From: Clostridium thermosuccinogenes
GTDB lineage: Bacteria > Bacillota > Clostridia > Acetivibrionales > DSM-5807
NCBI RefSeq assembly: GCF_002896855.1
Contig: NZ_CP021850.1
Coordinates: 1,513,665-1,577,664 of the forward strand
Reading direction: 5' to 3'
DNA length: 64,000 nucleotides
Below the pieces are notes generated by a model. It was not told the origin of the DNA and did no database searches. It saw only the letters and a list, made by a program, of their open reading frames with translations. Every line of letters begins with the position of its first letter. The first letter of the stretch is position 1. The position numbers were made by a program, and so were the translations under genes. Below are positions 1-8,581 of the stretch, one piece after another.

Positions 1-387
1 TTTACGGGTACTATAAGAGAGAATCTGTCCCTGGATAGATTTTACGATGATGATACACTTTGGAATGTTCTAAAAGTCGTCAACCTATATGAATACATAC
101 ACTCATTACCAAACGGCCTGGATACGGAAATTGGAAGATCAGGTTTGGAGCTTTCACAAGGCCAAACACACCGTTTGGGAATTGCAAGAACTTTGCTTAG
201 AGATACACCTGTAATTATTTTGGACGAGCCTACGGCAAGTCTTGATGATATGGCTAAAAAAGTAGTCTTTAATGAACTTAATAATTTCTGCAAGGACAAG
301 ATTTTGCTTTATGTAATGCATGATTATGAAAAAGATTTATCGGACACAGAAGTTAATGTGATTAGTTGGGATAGGTTAATATCATAA
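1..387 (+). CDS. ABC transporter ATP-binding domain, C-terminal part (5' end outside window)
   Basis: The reading frame is open from base 1, so this is the last 128 codons of a longer gene. It contains the ABC signature LSQGQ (residues about 53-57), then Walker B VIILDEPTA with the catalytic glutamate, and the H-loop histidine in YVMHDYEK. The Walker A motif lies upstream of the window. The opening residues TGTIRENLSLD are typical of exporter-type ATPase domains fused behind a membrane domain, which is an inference because no membrane segment is visible. The signature is LSQGQ rather than LSGGQ, a common variant. Substrate cannot be judged. About 225 bases without a gene follow. Confidence 0.85.
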   Translation, partial: FTGTIRENLSLDRFYDDDTLWNVLKVVNLYEYIHSLPNGLDTEIGRSGLELSQGQTHRLGIARTLLRDTPVIILDEPTASLDDMAKKVVFNELNNFCKDKILLYVMHDYEKDLSDTEVNVISWDRLIS

Positions 388-612
388 ATTTGCAGTAATA
401 ACCTTTGCATCTTATGATTTACTTATTATTATAGAACTAATTTTGGTAAAATAGCTAATTAACTAATGCAACTTATTTCTTTTTTTTAGAGGTAAATTAT
501 AGATTTAAGTTAATATGGGGAAATAGCCTGAAAAGTAAATAAAATCAAAGGCTAAAAGAAAAGATTGCATCAAAGCTTATGACACTGCTATTATATAGAG
601 GGGAGTAGTAAA

Positions 613-1147
613 ATGATTTGTCAGATGCCGGAAGAAGCAATTAAAAGTGCGCTTGACGTCTCTGATTTCAATATTGTTGAAATTCGTGGCGGAATGTCCA
701 AACAGGTGTATAAAATCAAAACACCTGCTGACAACTTTATCCTCTATATATGGCGTCGTCCCTTTGACAACAAATTGACTGAAAATCAAACCAAGGGAAT
801 AGAATACTTATTTCCCGACTTCATGCATAACACAAAATTGCTGGCTGATTTAGGTATTCGTGTACCCTATGTTCTTGCAGCCGGGCACCATGAAGAGGGC
901 GATTTTGACTACGCAATTGTTGAGTGCTTTAAAGGCCAAAGCTTGGGCGATTATTAACTTAATATATGGGGATATAATACCTTTACCGAAATCTATCAAT
1001 GCTGCAAAGCTTGAGTTCTATAAACTATGCTGGAAAATAGAATATGTTTCGGTGGCCGTAGATTATCTTATGCATGTAGACAGCAGCAATGAATGGTTCA
1101 AAAACAGCCGTGAAAGCAATTTGCGTGATTTGAAAAAGATGCTGTAG
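613..1147 (+). pseudogene. Aminoglycoside phosphotransferase (APH) family kinase, internally deleted
   Basis: The first part, 613-957, encodes 114 residues resembling the N-lobe of an APH-like small-molecule kinase. It has a glycine loop (IRGGMSKQVYKI), a following beta strand and the hinge (AIVECFKGQSLGDY), with a good ribosome site (GGGGAG) before the ATG. It then stops. From about 960 another frame continues with C-lobe-like sequence (KLEFYKLCWKIEYVSVAVDYL...) to a stop at 1147. The catalytic loop (HxDxxxxN) and the metal-binding DxD that should lie between are absent. This looks like an internal deletion of roughly 100 codons plus a frame change. It cannot encode a working kinase. The substrate of the parent enzyme is unknown. 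Confidence 0.7.
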
Positions 1148-1292
1148 AAAGGAGAAAATACGATAAAAAGCTTATGGAGAATGCTTTCATCGGATACTGA
1201 AGGCTGGATGACTGTGGGTCGAATGTTTGAAAGATATGAAAAAGCTTAAAAAACGGTTTGAGTACATACTAAAGAGTAAAAGGAGTAATGAC

Positions 1293-1847
1293 ATGATAGA
1301 CTTAAAATATAAACCAACCATAATAGGCAATAAAGTGATACTTCGTCCCTTTGAGACTGGAGATATTGATTACATGGAAGAATGCTTAAAAGATCCGGAA
1401 GTGCTTAAATTCACAGGGAGTATAGATGATTTTGACAGGGATTTCATCACCAGATGGTATAGTACAAGAAATGATCAAACTGATCGCCTGGATCTTGCCA
1501 TAGTTGATAAATGCAATAATATCGCTGTTGGAGAGGTAGTTGTAAATGAGTATGACGAAACCAGGCACAGCATGAATTTCAGAATCCTAATTGGCCCCAG
1601 GGGAAGAGATCGTGGATTGGGAACAGAGGCTACAACTCTTTTCGTGGATTATATATTCACAAACACAGATTTGAAGCAGTTGACATTAGGTGTTTATTCA
1701 TTTAATCCAAGAGCGCAAAGAGTATATGAGAAGGTGGGTTTCATTCTGGAGAGCATTGATAAGGATGAACTGGAGTATGAGGGTGTTATGATTGACTCAC
1801 TTAACATGGTATTAACGCGTGAAAATTGGGAAAGGATGCACAAATAG
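1293..1847 (+). CDS. GNAT family N-acetyltransferase
   Basis: This 184-residue protein resembles the RimJ/RimL-type GNAT branch. It opens with IIGNKVILRPFETGDIDYMEE, has the acetyl-CoA pyrophosphate loop GPRGRDRGLGTEA (about residue 100), and ends with NPRAQRVYEKVGF, the typical GNAT motif B. The ATG at 1293 is chosen because AAAGGAG lies 8 bases upstream. An in-frame ATG at 1227 would add 22 lysine-rich residues but has no ribosome site and lies in decayed sequence. GNAT enzymes transfer acetyl from acetyl-CoA to an amine; the acceptor here is unknown. It sits downstream of the broken phosphotransferase in an accessory-looking region. Confidence 0.85.
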   Translation: MIDLKYKPTIIGNKVILRPFETGDIDYMEECLKDPEVLKFTGSIDDFDRDFITRWYSTRNDQTDRLDLAIVDKCNNIAVGEVVVNEYDETRHSMNFRILIGPRGRDRGLGTEATTLFVDYIFTNTDLKQLTLGVYSFNPRAQRVYEKVGFILESIDKDELEYEGVMIDSLNMVLTRENWERMHK

Positions 1848-2187
1848 CATATAATAATAAAGCATTTGATTTTAGAAAATGAAATTATTAAACTTATCAG
1901 TCGTAGCAACAAGTAATTTTCAGGTGGAATGGACTGCTATTTGCCAGTGCAAGTAACTTAAAAGCAGACTCAACCATACCGTAGGAAGGGGTTTCATGAT
2001 CTAACATTATATAAAATGAAACCCCTGATAAACAACATATTTTTAAGTAGAAGGCAATTTTGGAACCATATTGTTACACTTAAAAATGGTTTCTGGTCTG
2101 CCTTAACTTCCCTGATGATGCTTAAATCAACCTGTTTAATGAACGGAACTCAGGTAAAAATCAAGGGCTTTTATGAGCCCCTGAAAT
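1848..2187. other. Gene-free stretch with three inverted repeats
   Basis: No convincing gene is seen. There are three inverted repeats. A perfect 10-base stem, GGGGTTTCAT (1988-1997) with ATGAAACCCC (2016-2025). A second perfect pair, ATTTTTAAGT (2039-2048) with ACTTAAAAAT (2078-2087), which overlaps a nested pair GGAACCAT/ATGGTTTC. A third at about 2164-2183 (GGGCTTTTATGAGCCC) lies just past the stop of the minus-strand gene ending at 2188. It may help terminate that gene, though no clear U-run follows. An open frame at 2016-2234 has no ribosome site and is rejected. The stretch may be a decayed mobile or regulatory element. Confidence 0.5.
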
Positions 2188-2406
2188 TCACATTACCCTT
2201 CTTTTCATTATACAGCCGAGAATTAACCCGTTAAGAAAAGCCGCTGCCAGTATTCCGGCTGCCGCTCCCATGCTGAGCACAATGCTTCTTTCTTCCTTTT
2301 TCGCAAGCTGAGCAGCCTGGGTGTTATCCGGCTGAACGCCTTGTGCTGTGCATCCGGCGGTTTTGTTATATGAACGCGGGTATTTCCTGTTTCTTGGTGC
2401 AATCAT
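2188..2406 (-). CDS. Small hypothetical single-pass membrane protein
   Basis: This 72-residue protein was not recognised. The start is well supported: AGGAGG lies 7 bases before the ATG. The N-terminal 40 residues are polar and basic (APRNRKYPRSYNK...). A lysine/glutamate patch follows, then one hydrophobic segment of about 20 residues (VLSMGAAAGILAAAFLNGLI), then a short basic tail KRRVM. Such a layout fits a single membrane helix. It is transcribed opposite to both neighbours, so it is probably its own unit. No function is proposed. Confidence 0.6.
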   Translation of the reverse strand: MIAPRNRKYPRSYNKTAGCTAQGVQPDNTQAAQLAKKEERSIVLSMGAAAGILAAAFLNGLILGCIMKRRVM

Positions 2407-2612
2407 GCCTCTTCCTCCTATCAGATAACCAAATATGGATATAAATATTTCTGGTTCATATTATTTACATGTTATCCTTTTATTATTTAACCTATATGAA
2501 TTTAGCCTGTATACTACGTTCGGAAAGGTGCTAAAATCTTTCTTCCATATATTGAATATTATAGCTGAATTTTATTATACTATAAGTATTAAAATATGGA
2601 AGGAAGGTACAG

Positions 2613-3905
2613 ATGCTGGATAAACGTTCAAATGAGAAATTAAATAAAGTCGGTTCCTTTGACGGAATAGATATTTACACCATCAAAAGCGATAAGTTCA
2701 AAACCAACACCATCAATATATTTTTCCATGACAATCTGTCCAGGGAAAACGCGGCAAAAAACGCTCTGCTGCCTGCAGTACTTAGAAGAGGATGCAGCAG
2801 GTTTCCCACGTTTCAAGACATCGCCCTCTATTTGGAAGAGCTTTATGGCGCAGCCTTTGACTGTGGGGTGACAAAGAAGGGTGAGATGCAGATAATCCAG
2901 TTTTACATAGACTATGTTTCCGACAGGTATACGGGGGAAAACACAAGGCTTTTTGAAAAGGCTTTTGATCTTTTGTATGAGATCATCACATCTCCGGTTC
3001 TGGAAGAGGGCAGCTTCAAAAAGGAGTATGTTGAGCAGGAAAAGGAAAATTTAAGGAAGCTCATAGAGAGCAGAGTTAACGACAAGATGCAGTATGCCAT
3101 TGAAAAATGCCTGGAGGAGATGTGTCGGGAGGAACCCTTTGGAATTTATGATTATGGCTCGGTAGAGGATCTGAAACCCATTGATGATAAAATTTTATAT
3201 GATCATTATACCAATTTCCTCCGGACGCTTCCCATCAGCGTATATATTACCGGAAACGTAGATGAGTCCGAGGTTGACTATGCTGTTAAAAAGTTGTCGG
3301 GAATAAAGCGTGCTTCCATCAAGAAAATTGAGACCTGCAATGTTGAAAAGGAAGTGGTTGAAGTCCGCAATATTACTGAGAATATGCCGGTCAACCAATC
3401 AAAGCTTTCATTGGGATTCAGGACAAATACATCGCCTTGCGATGTGGATTACTATTCGCTGGTGGTATATAACGGCATACTGGGAGGCGGTGTCCATTCC
3501 AAGCTGTTCCAAAATGTCAGGGAGAAGGAAAGCCTGGCTTATTACGCTTTTTCACGGCTGGAGAAGTTCAAGGGTCTTATGGTCATAAGCAGCGGAATCC
3601 TGAGTGAAAACAAGGATAAGACCATAAGAATCATTAAAGAACAGCTGGAGGACATAAGCAAGGGAAATATTTCCGATTATGAATTCGACTCTACAATAAA
3701 AACTATTGAGACCGGTATGAGATCCCTTATGGACAGCCAGCTCCAGATAGTTGACTTTTATCTCAGCCAGTCCATTGTGAACACCCATGACGACTTTGAA
3801 AGCTTTATAGAGAAGGTTAAAAAAGTCACCAAAGACGATGTGGTCAGGGTTGCAGGAAAAATAAAGCTGGATACTATTTATTTCCTGACAGGAATGGAAG
3901 CTTAG
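2613..3905 (+). CDS. yfmF: M16-family peptidase-like protein, YfmF type (EF-P modification associated)
   Basis: The 430-residue protein has the two-domain M16 (insulinase/processing peptidase) fold signature but no HxxEH zinc motif near its N-terminus, so it is expected to be the non-catalytic partner. The C-terminal half shows the M16 substrate-groove region GGGVHSKLFQNVREKESLAYY. The next gene encodes the HxxEH-bearing partner 52 bases downstream, the usual pairing. In Bacillus subtilis the equivalent pair (YmfF/YmfH) was linked to 5-aminopentanol modification of elongation factor P, hence the family name; that role here is transferred by homology. AAGGAAGG lies before the ATG. An efp gene is present at 52.6 kb. 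Confidence 0.88.
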   Translation: MLDKRSNEKLNKVGSFDGIDIYTIKSDKFKTNTINIFFHDNLSRENAAKNALLPAVLRRGCSRFPTFQDIALYLEELYGAAFDCGVTKKGEMQIIQFYIDYVSDRYTGENTRLFEKAFDLLYEIITSPVLEEGSFKKEYVEQEKENLRKLIESRVNDKMQYAIEKCLEEMCREEPFGIYDYGSVEDLKPIDDKILYDHYTNFLRTLPISVYITGNVDESEVDYAVKKLSGIKRASIKKIETCNVEKEVVEVRNITENMPVNQSKLSLGFRTNTSPCDVDYYSLVVYNGILGGGVHSKLFQNVREKESLAYYAFSRLEKFKGLMVISSGILSENKDKTIRIIKEQLEDISKGNISDYEFDSTIKTIETGMRSLMDSQLQIVDFYLSQSIVNTHDDFESFIEKVKKVTKDDVVRVAGKIKLDTIYFLTGMEA

Positions 3906-3957
3906 ACTAAAAAAGTGTTCTGCCAAAATGATGACGGAAGGAAGGTGTCCTTAAATA

Positions 3958-5241
3958 ATGGATATTAAGACAATCAGATTTGAAAAGATAAATGAAATAA
4001 TGCATATGCATGAACATTCCAGCGGCCTTAAGGCCTTCGTAATACCGAAAAAAGGCTATTCAAAAAAATATGCCACTTTTGCCACCCATTACGGTTCCAT
4101 AAACAATGAGTTTGTCGTACCCGGCGAAAAAGAAGCTATACGGGTTCCGGATGGGATAGCCCATTTCCTTGAGCACAAGCTGTTTGAACAGAAGGACGGC
4201 AGCGTAATGGACAAATTCTCTGCCCTGGGTTCAAGCCCCAATGCTTATACTTCTTTTAACCAAACCGTATATCTGTTTTCCTGCACGGAAAAATTCGATG
4301 AAAACTTCCAGCTGCTTTTGAATTACGTGCAAAATCCATATATTACCGATGAAAGCGTTGAGAAGGAAAAAGGCATAATCGGGCAGGAGATACAGATGTA
4401 TCAGGATGACCCGGAATGGAGGGTGTTCTTTAATCTTCTTCAGGCTTTTTACAGGGAAAATCCTGTAAGAATCGATATCGCTGGAACCATAGAGTCCATA
4501 AGCCAGATAAATAAAGAGGTGTTATACAAATGCTATAATACTTTCTACCACCCTTCCAACATGGTGATACTGGTAGTCGGGGACGTGGACCACGAAAAGG
4601 TCTTTGAACAGGTGGAGGAAAGCATAAAGATCAAGCAGGAAAAGCCGGAAATCAAAAGAATATTCCCGGAAGAACCCGATACGGTATTCAAAAACTATGT
4701 GGAAGCAAAGCTGGCAGTGGCAACACCAATTTTCCAGGCGGGTTTTAGGGATAATATATCTGAAGTGAAGGGTATTGAGGCTCTAAGGCGTGAGGTGGCG
4801 GTAAAGATACTGCTCAACATGATAATGGGGCGCAGCTCGGCTCTTTATAACGAGTTATACAACGAAGGATTGATAAACAGCACCTTTGACTATGATTATA
4901 CAATAGAGGAAAGCTATGCCTATTCCATGTTTGGAGGGGAATCGCCGGACCCTGAAAAAGTAAGGGACAGAATTGTGCAGGCCATAAAAGATATCCAAAG
5001 AAACGGTCTGGACAGAAACAGCTATGACAGGATTAGAAAGGCTATGACAGGAAGGTTCCTTAAGCAGCTTAACTCTGTGGAAAGGATTTCCCATACTTTC
5101 ATGTCGGTATATTTTAAAGGAGTTACCATATTTGACTATTTCGATGTTTATGATAAAATTACGTTTGAATATGTAAATAGCACATTTGCCGAACATTTTA
5201 ACCTTGATAACCTGGCGTTATCGGTTATAAAACCGGCTTAG
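3958..5241 (+). CDS. yfmH: M16-family zinc metallopeptidase, YfmH type (EF-P modification associated)
   Basis: This 427-residue protein carries the inverted zinc motif HFLEH (within IAHFLEHKLFEQ, about residue 67), and the distal zinc-ligand glutamate is likely in the EKEKGIIGQEIQMYQDDPEW stretch. This is the catalytic M16 subunit expected to pair with the YfmF-type protein just upstream. In B. subtilis the pair was genetically linked to EF-P modification; the exact step is not settled as far as I know. The ribosome site AAGGAAGGTG is about 13 bases before the ATG, slightly long. The stop is 13 bases before lgt, suggesting one operon. Confidence 0.9.
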   Translation: MDIKTIRFEKINEIMHMHEHSSGLKAFVIPKKGYSKKYATFATHYGSINNEFVVPGEKEAIRVPDGIAHFLEHKLFEQKDGSVMDKFSALGSSPNAYTSFNQTVYLFSCTEKFDENFQLLLNYVQNPYITDESVEKEKGIIGQEIQMYQDDPEWRVFFNLLQAFYRENPVRIDIAGTIESISQINKEVLYKCYNTFYHPSNMVILVVGDVDHEKVFEQVEESIKIKQEKPEIKRIFPEEPDTVFKNYVEAKLAVATPIFQAGFRDNISEVKGIEALRREVAVKILLNMIMGRSSALYNELYNEGLINSTFDYDYTIEESYAYSMFGGESPDPEKVRDRIVQAIKDIQRNGLDRNSYDRIRKAMTGRFLKQLNSVERISHTFMSVYFKGVTIFDYFDVYDKITFEYVNSTFAEHFNLDNLALSVIKPA

Positions 5242-5254
5242 GGGGACTGTAGGA

Positions 5255-6358
5255 ATGATAGAATTTCCAAAGCTTGGCCTGAGGTTCGAAATTGATAGAG
5301 TTGCTTTCGTAATATTTGAACAGGAAATTTACTGGTATGGGATTTTAATTGCGGCAGCGTTTATGACAGCTATTCTGCTCGCGTTGAGGGAGTGCAGCAA
5401 ATTTGGGATTGAGCAGGATACTATAATAGACCTGGTGTTGTTCATAGTGCCTTCGGCAATAGTCGGAGCGAGACTGTATTATGTCATATTTGCATGGGAC
5501 GAGTTTAAAGATAACATCTGGTCTGTTTTCAACACCCGCCGGGGAGGCCTGGCGCTGTACGGAGGAGTTATAGCTTCGCTTCTGGTGGCATATCTCTTTG
5601 CCCGGTGGAAGAAGATAAAAGTATGGAAGCTGATGGATTTCGGCGTGGTCTATATACCAATTGGACAGGCAATAGGGCGCTGGGGAAACTTTGTCAACCA
5701 GGAGGCATTCGGTACCAATACCACGCTCCCCTGGGGCATGACCGGAGATGAAATCAGAGAACAGCTTTCGTATATGAAGCTGGACGGAATGAATGTAAAC
5801 CCGGATTTGCCGGTACATCCTACATTTTTGTATGAGTCCTTGTGGAATATAGGAGTGTTTATATTCCTGCACTGGTACAGAAATAGGAAAAAAGCGGACG
5901 GTGAGGTTATATTCCTCTATTTGATACTATACGGCCTTGGGAGGTTCTGGATAGAAGGCTTGCGTACCGATAGCCTTATGTTGGGAAATATCAGGATATC
6001 TCAACTTCTATCCCTGATATTCGTAGTTGTATTCAGCTTCCTGCTTTACTTTAGAAGAAAAAAAGCTTCTGACATCAATGATGACGGTGCAGTTGCGTAT
6101 TCCAGCGAATACGGGAATATTCTTAAGAAAATGAAGGAAGAAGAAGAGATGGAAGCTGCTAGAGCTGAAGGAGCAGCACAATCATCCGACGGGGAGGGAC
6201 CGGCCATGATGACGGAATCCGCCGCGGAGGGAGAGTCTTCGGATACTGTGCAGGAAGATGGTGGCATGGAGGATAATTCCGAGATTAATGATATCGAAGA
6301 CCAAATGACCAGCATAAATAATTCCGGCAGTGGAGATGATAAGAAAACAGAGGTATAG
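5255..6358 (+). CDS. lgt: Prolipoprotein diacylglyceryl transferase with acidic C-terminal extension
   Basis: Lgt is an integral membrane enzyme that transfers diacylglycerol from phosphatidylglycerol to the lipobox cysteine of prolipoproteins. Signature segments seen are GRWGNFVNQEAFG (about residue 141), HPTFLYESLWNIG (about 188) and GRFWIEGLRTDSL, with several hydrophobic spans. Family members are usually about 260-290 residues; this one has 367. The extra roughly 95 residues after the last membrane span (SFLLYFRRKKAS...) are hydrophilic and rich in Glu, Ser, Gly and Met, ending in KKTEV. The tail looks disordered and of unknown role. The ribosome site GGGGGA precedes the ATG. Confidence 0.93.
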   Translation: MIEFPKLGLRFEIDRVAFVIFEQEIYWYGILIAAAFMTAILLALRECSKFGIEQDTIIDLVLFIVPSAIVGARLYYVIFAWDEFKDNIWSVFNTRRGGLALYGGVIASLLVAYLFARWKKIKVWKLMDFGVVYIPIGQAIGRWGNFVNQEAFGTNTTLPWGMTGDEIREQLSYMKLDGMNVNPDLPVHPTFLYESLWNIGVFIFLHWYRNRKKADGEVIFLYLILYGLGRFWIEGLRTDSLMLGNIRISQLLSLIFVVVFSFLLYFRRKKASDINDDGAVAYSSEYGNILKKMKEEEEMEAARAEGAAQSSDGEGPAMMTESAAEGESSDTVQEDGGMEDNSEINDIEDQMTSINNSGSGDDKKTEV

Positions 6359-6398
6359 AAACTTTTTACAAAAGATAATAATGGTGGTGGTACAGAAT

Positions 6399-6554
6399 AT
6401 GATCAAATCTGAGATTGAGGCACTGAAACGTGAGTTGAACTGCAGAATCAACGAGGGGGCAGATTTCAACGACGTGTATGAGCTCAGTGTGAAGCTGGAC
6501 AAATTGATCCTGCAATACTATAAGGAGCGTGGCATCAACAGGCAGCTAATCTGA
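6399..6554 (+). CDS. Spo0E-family aspartyl-phosphate phosphatase-like protein
   Basis: This small protein of 51 residues has the Spo0E-family core SVKLDKLILQYY, matching the SxxLDxLI motif that contacts Spo0A in characterised members. Spo0E proteins dephosphorylate Spo0A~P and so delay sporulation. The start at 6399 is chosen because the product then has family length; a weak GGTGGTGG is the only upstream purine-rich stretch. An in-frame ATG at 6330 overlaps the end of lgt and would add 23 unlike residues. It lies 40 bases after lgt and is followed by a hairpin terminator, so it probably shares the lgt transcript. Confidence 0.75.
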   Translation: MIKSEIEALKRELNCRINEGADFNDVYELSVKLDKLILQYYKERGINRQLI

Positions 6555-6645
6555 GTTTGCCCACCAACCCTGACCTTTGCCAAAAGCCAACATCAAGTTG
6601 ACATAGGCAGAAGGTACACATATAATTAAGTTAAATGTATTAATC

Positions 6646-6674
6646 AACAGGCTCTTTTATTAAAGAGCCTGTTT
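6646..6674 (+). terminator. Hairpin terminator after the lgt/spo0E-like operon
   Basis: AACAGGCTCTTTTA is followed directly by TAAAGAGCCTGTT, a perfect inverted repeat, with a short T-rich tail. It separates the upstream operon from rodA. Confidence 0.7.
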
Positions 6675-6708
6675 GATATTTGGATGAGTTGAAGCATAGG
6701 AGAGATTT

Positions 6709-7848
6709 ATGTATTTTGTTGAAAAGACCAAGGGAATGAATATTTTCAAGCAGTATGATTACCTGCTGTTTATAACTGTTTTGCTGCTATCCGCCATGGG
6801 ACTGGTTATACTGCGAAGTGCCACCCTTACGATGAACGGTGGGGACAAAATGGTGATTAAGCAAGCTTTGTTCATAGTTGTCGGAGTGGTAGCAGCGGTA
6901 ATAATCAGCATTATTGATTATAAGGATTTGAAGGTATTGGGAATACCCCTTTATATATTAAGTGTGGCACTGCTCGTTTATACGTATTTTAGAGGTGTAG
7001 GAAAGGAAACCTGGGGAAGCAACAGCTGGATAGATATAGGTGGTTTTTTCAGTTTCCAGCCTTCGGAGATAGCCAAAATAAGCGTAATTATTATGGCATC
7101 CATATTTCTGGAGAGGATCAAGGAAGGACAGGATGTCGGGAAGAACATAGCCAAGCTTATTTTCTATTTCTCAGTTCCGGTGGGCTTGGTAGTCATTCAG
7201 CCTGACTACGGAACAACAATAGTCTTCATGTTTATTATTTTTGTGATGATATTTGTGTGTGGGTTTCCATACAAATATATATTGGGTGCAATTGTCGCAC
7301 TAATTCCCACAAGCCTGTTTACATGGTTTTTCCTGCTCAATGACAACCGGCGGGAAAGAATCCTTGTGTTTCTGGACCCCAGCAGAGATCCCCAGGGAGC
7401 AGGATGGCAGGTAAGATACGCCATCAGAGCTGTAGGATCGGGGCAGATCTTTGGCAAAGGCTTGTTCAAAGGCGTACTTAACCGCAGGAACATGGTTCCG
7501 GTTAAGGAATCCGACTCAATTTTTGCTGTTGTGGGGGAAGAGCTTGGTTTTGTAGGCTCAATGATCTTGCTGATACTTATATTTATTATCCTCATGCGGT
7601 GTATATATATTGCAAAGAATTCCCGGGATTTGTTTGGTTCGTTTTTAACCATAGGTATAATGGGAATGCTGGGATTCCACTTTATTCAGAATATCGGCAT
7701 GAATATAGGACTTCTGCCTTTGACAGGCATACCTCTTCCTTTTGTTAGTCAGGGGGGAAGCGCCATGCTGACCAACTTTGCCGCAGTAGGCATTCTATTA
7801 AGCGTATCGATGCGAAGGAAAAAAGCTATATTCAACAGCTCACAATAA
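6709..7848 (+). CDS. rodA: RodA-type SEDS peptidoglycan polymerase
   Basis: The 379-residue protein is a SEDS-family membrane protein with about ten hydrophobic segments. SEDS hallmarks seen are FSFQPSEIAKI, the cytoplasmic loop DPSRDPQGAGWQV (about residue 225), VGEELGFVGS with the conserved glutamates, and the C-terminal PLTGIPLPFVSQGGSAML. SEDS proteins polymerise lipid II with a class B penicillin-binding protein. RodA rather than FtsW is proposed because it lies outside the division cluster and a second SEDS gene (17.2 kb) sits in the FtsW position. AGGAGAG precedes the ATG. A hairpin terminator follows. Confidence 0.88.
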   Translation: MYFVEKTKGMNIFKQYDYLLFITVLLLSAMGLVILRSATLTMNGGDKMVIKQALFIVVGVVAAVIISIIDYKDLKVLGIPLYILSVALLVYTYFRGVGKETWGSNSWIDIGGFFSFQPSEIAKISVIIMASIFLERIKEGQDVGKNIAKLIFYFSVPVGLVVIQPDYGTTIVFMFIIFVMIFVCGFPYKYILGAIVALIPTSLFTWFFLLNDNRRERILVFLDPSRDPQGAGWQVRYAIRAVGSGQIFGKGLFKGVLNRRNMVPVKESDSIFAVVGEELGFVGSMILLILIFIILMRCIYIAKNSRDLFGSFLTIGIMGMLGFHFIQNIGMNIGLLPLTGIPLPFVSQGGSAMLTNFAAVGILLSVSMRRKKAIFNSSQ

Positions 7849-7862
7849 AGAATAGGGAATGA

Positions 7863-7889
7863 AGAGGCGTTTATGATGCCTCTTTTTTT
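7863..7889 (+). terminator. Intrinsic terminator after rodA
   Basis: AGAGGC, a nine-base loop, GCCTCT and seven or more T residues form a short classical terminator between rodA and the mraZ promoter. Confidence 0.8.
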
Positions 7890-7965
7890 ATCTCCAAAAT
7901 ACATATCCCCTATAGGTCTTATTACCTATCTTAGAAAATTTATGCCCAAAAATAGTAAATTAATC

Positions 7966-7994
7966 TTGATTATTTCTAGGATATACAATAAAAT
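7966..7994 (+). promoter_or_regulatory. Candidate vegetative promoter of the mraZ-headed cluster
   Basis: TTGATT (7966-7971) and TAAAAT (7989-7994) are separated by exactly 17 bases. This would place the start of transcription near 8001, directly at the GTGG repeat array, a sensible arrangement for repression by MraZ. Confidence 0.5.
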
Positions 7995-8003
7995 AACAAT
8001 TAG

Positions 8004-8032
8004 AAGTGGGACAAAGTGGAGGAAAGTGGTGG
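8004..8032 (+). promoter_or_regulatory. MraZ operator: three GTGG repeats at 10-base spacing
   Basis: AAGTGG occurs three times with identical phase: GTGGG at 8006, GTGGA at 8016 and GTGGT at 8026. The exact 10-base period puts each unit on the same DNA face. MraZ in E. coli and Mycoplasma is known to bind tandem GTGG-type repeats upstream of its own gene, so this is read as the autoregulatory site of the mraZ gene that begins 29 bases later. Confidence 0.8.
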
Positions 8033-8060
8033 TAAAAATATAAGATGTGGGGTGAAATAG

Positions 8061-8492
8061 TTGTTCTATGGTGAATACCAGCATGCGGTTGACCCTAAAG
8101 GACGGGTGATCATACCTTCAAAATTTAGGGAAGGCCTTGGTGAGAAGTTCATAGTGACCAAGGGCTTGGATAACTGTCTGTTTGCGTATTCCACCGAAGA
8201 ATGGAGCAACTTGGAAGCCAAACTAAAAGCACTACCCTTCACGGATAAGGATGTAAGAGCCTTCGTCAGATTTTTCTTTGCCGGAGCCTGCGAGTGTGAG
8301 CTGGACAAGCAGGGAAGAATTCTGATACCACAAAATTTGCGGGAATATGCCGGTTTGGAAAAGGATGTTTATATCATAGGCGTTTCGACAAGAGTGGAGA
8401 TTTGGGATAAGAATAAATGGGAAAGCTATAGTGGGGATGATAATATGAGCGCCGACAAAATAGCGGAGAAGATGGCTATGCTGGGAATATGA
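8061..8492 (+). CDS. mraZ: Transcriptional regulator MraZ
   Basis: This 143-residue protein has the two tandem AbrB-like swapped-hairpin domains of Mra[24 protein letters not shown] at the N-terminus, and [23 protein letters not shown] in the second half. The start is TTG at 8061, supported by a GTGGGG ribosome site and by the family N-terminus MFYGEYQH. MraZ binds the repeat operator just upstream and regulates the division and cell wall cluster. It is the first gene of the cluster, as usual. Confidence 0.95.
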   Translation: MFYGEYQHAVDPKGRVIIPSKFREGLGEKFIVTKGLDNCLFAYSTEEWSNLEAKLKALPFTDKDVRAFVRFFFAGACECELDKQGRILIPQNLREYAGLEKDVYIIGVSTRVEIWDKNKWESYSGDDNMSADKIAEKMAMLGI

Positions 8493-8581
8493 TTTTCCCG
8501 GCCGGTGTTATGAATCCTGTGAAGGCGAAAATTCTAGCTTTCACCATGAAATTCGAATTTTAGTCTTGTATGAGGTGCCCG

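Noticed and set aside
2016-2234. Plus-strand open frame of 72 codons
   Set aside because: No ribosome site, starts inside a perfect hairpin, overlaps the better-supported minus-strand gene, and the composition is not protein-like.
2435-2623. Plus-strand open frame of 62 codons before yfmF
   Set aside because: AT-rich, no ribosome site, overlaps the yfmF start region; likely the promoter region.
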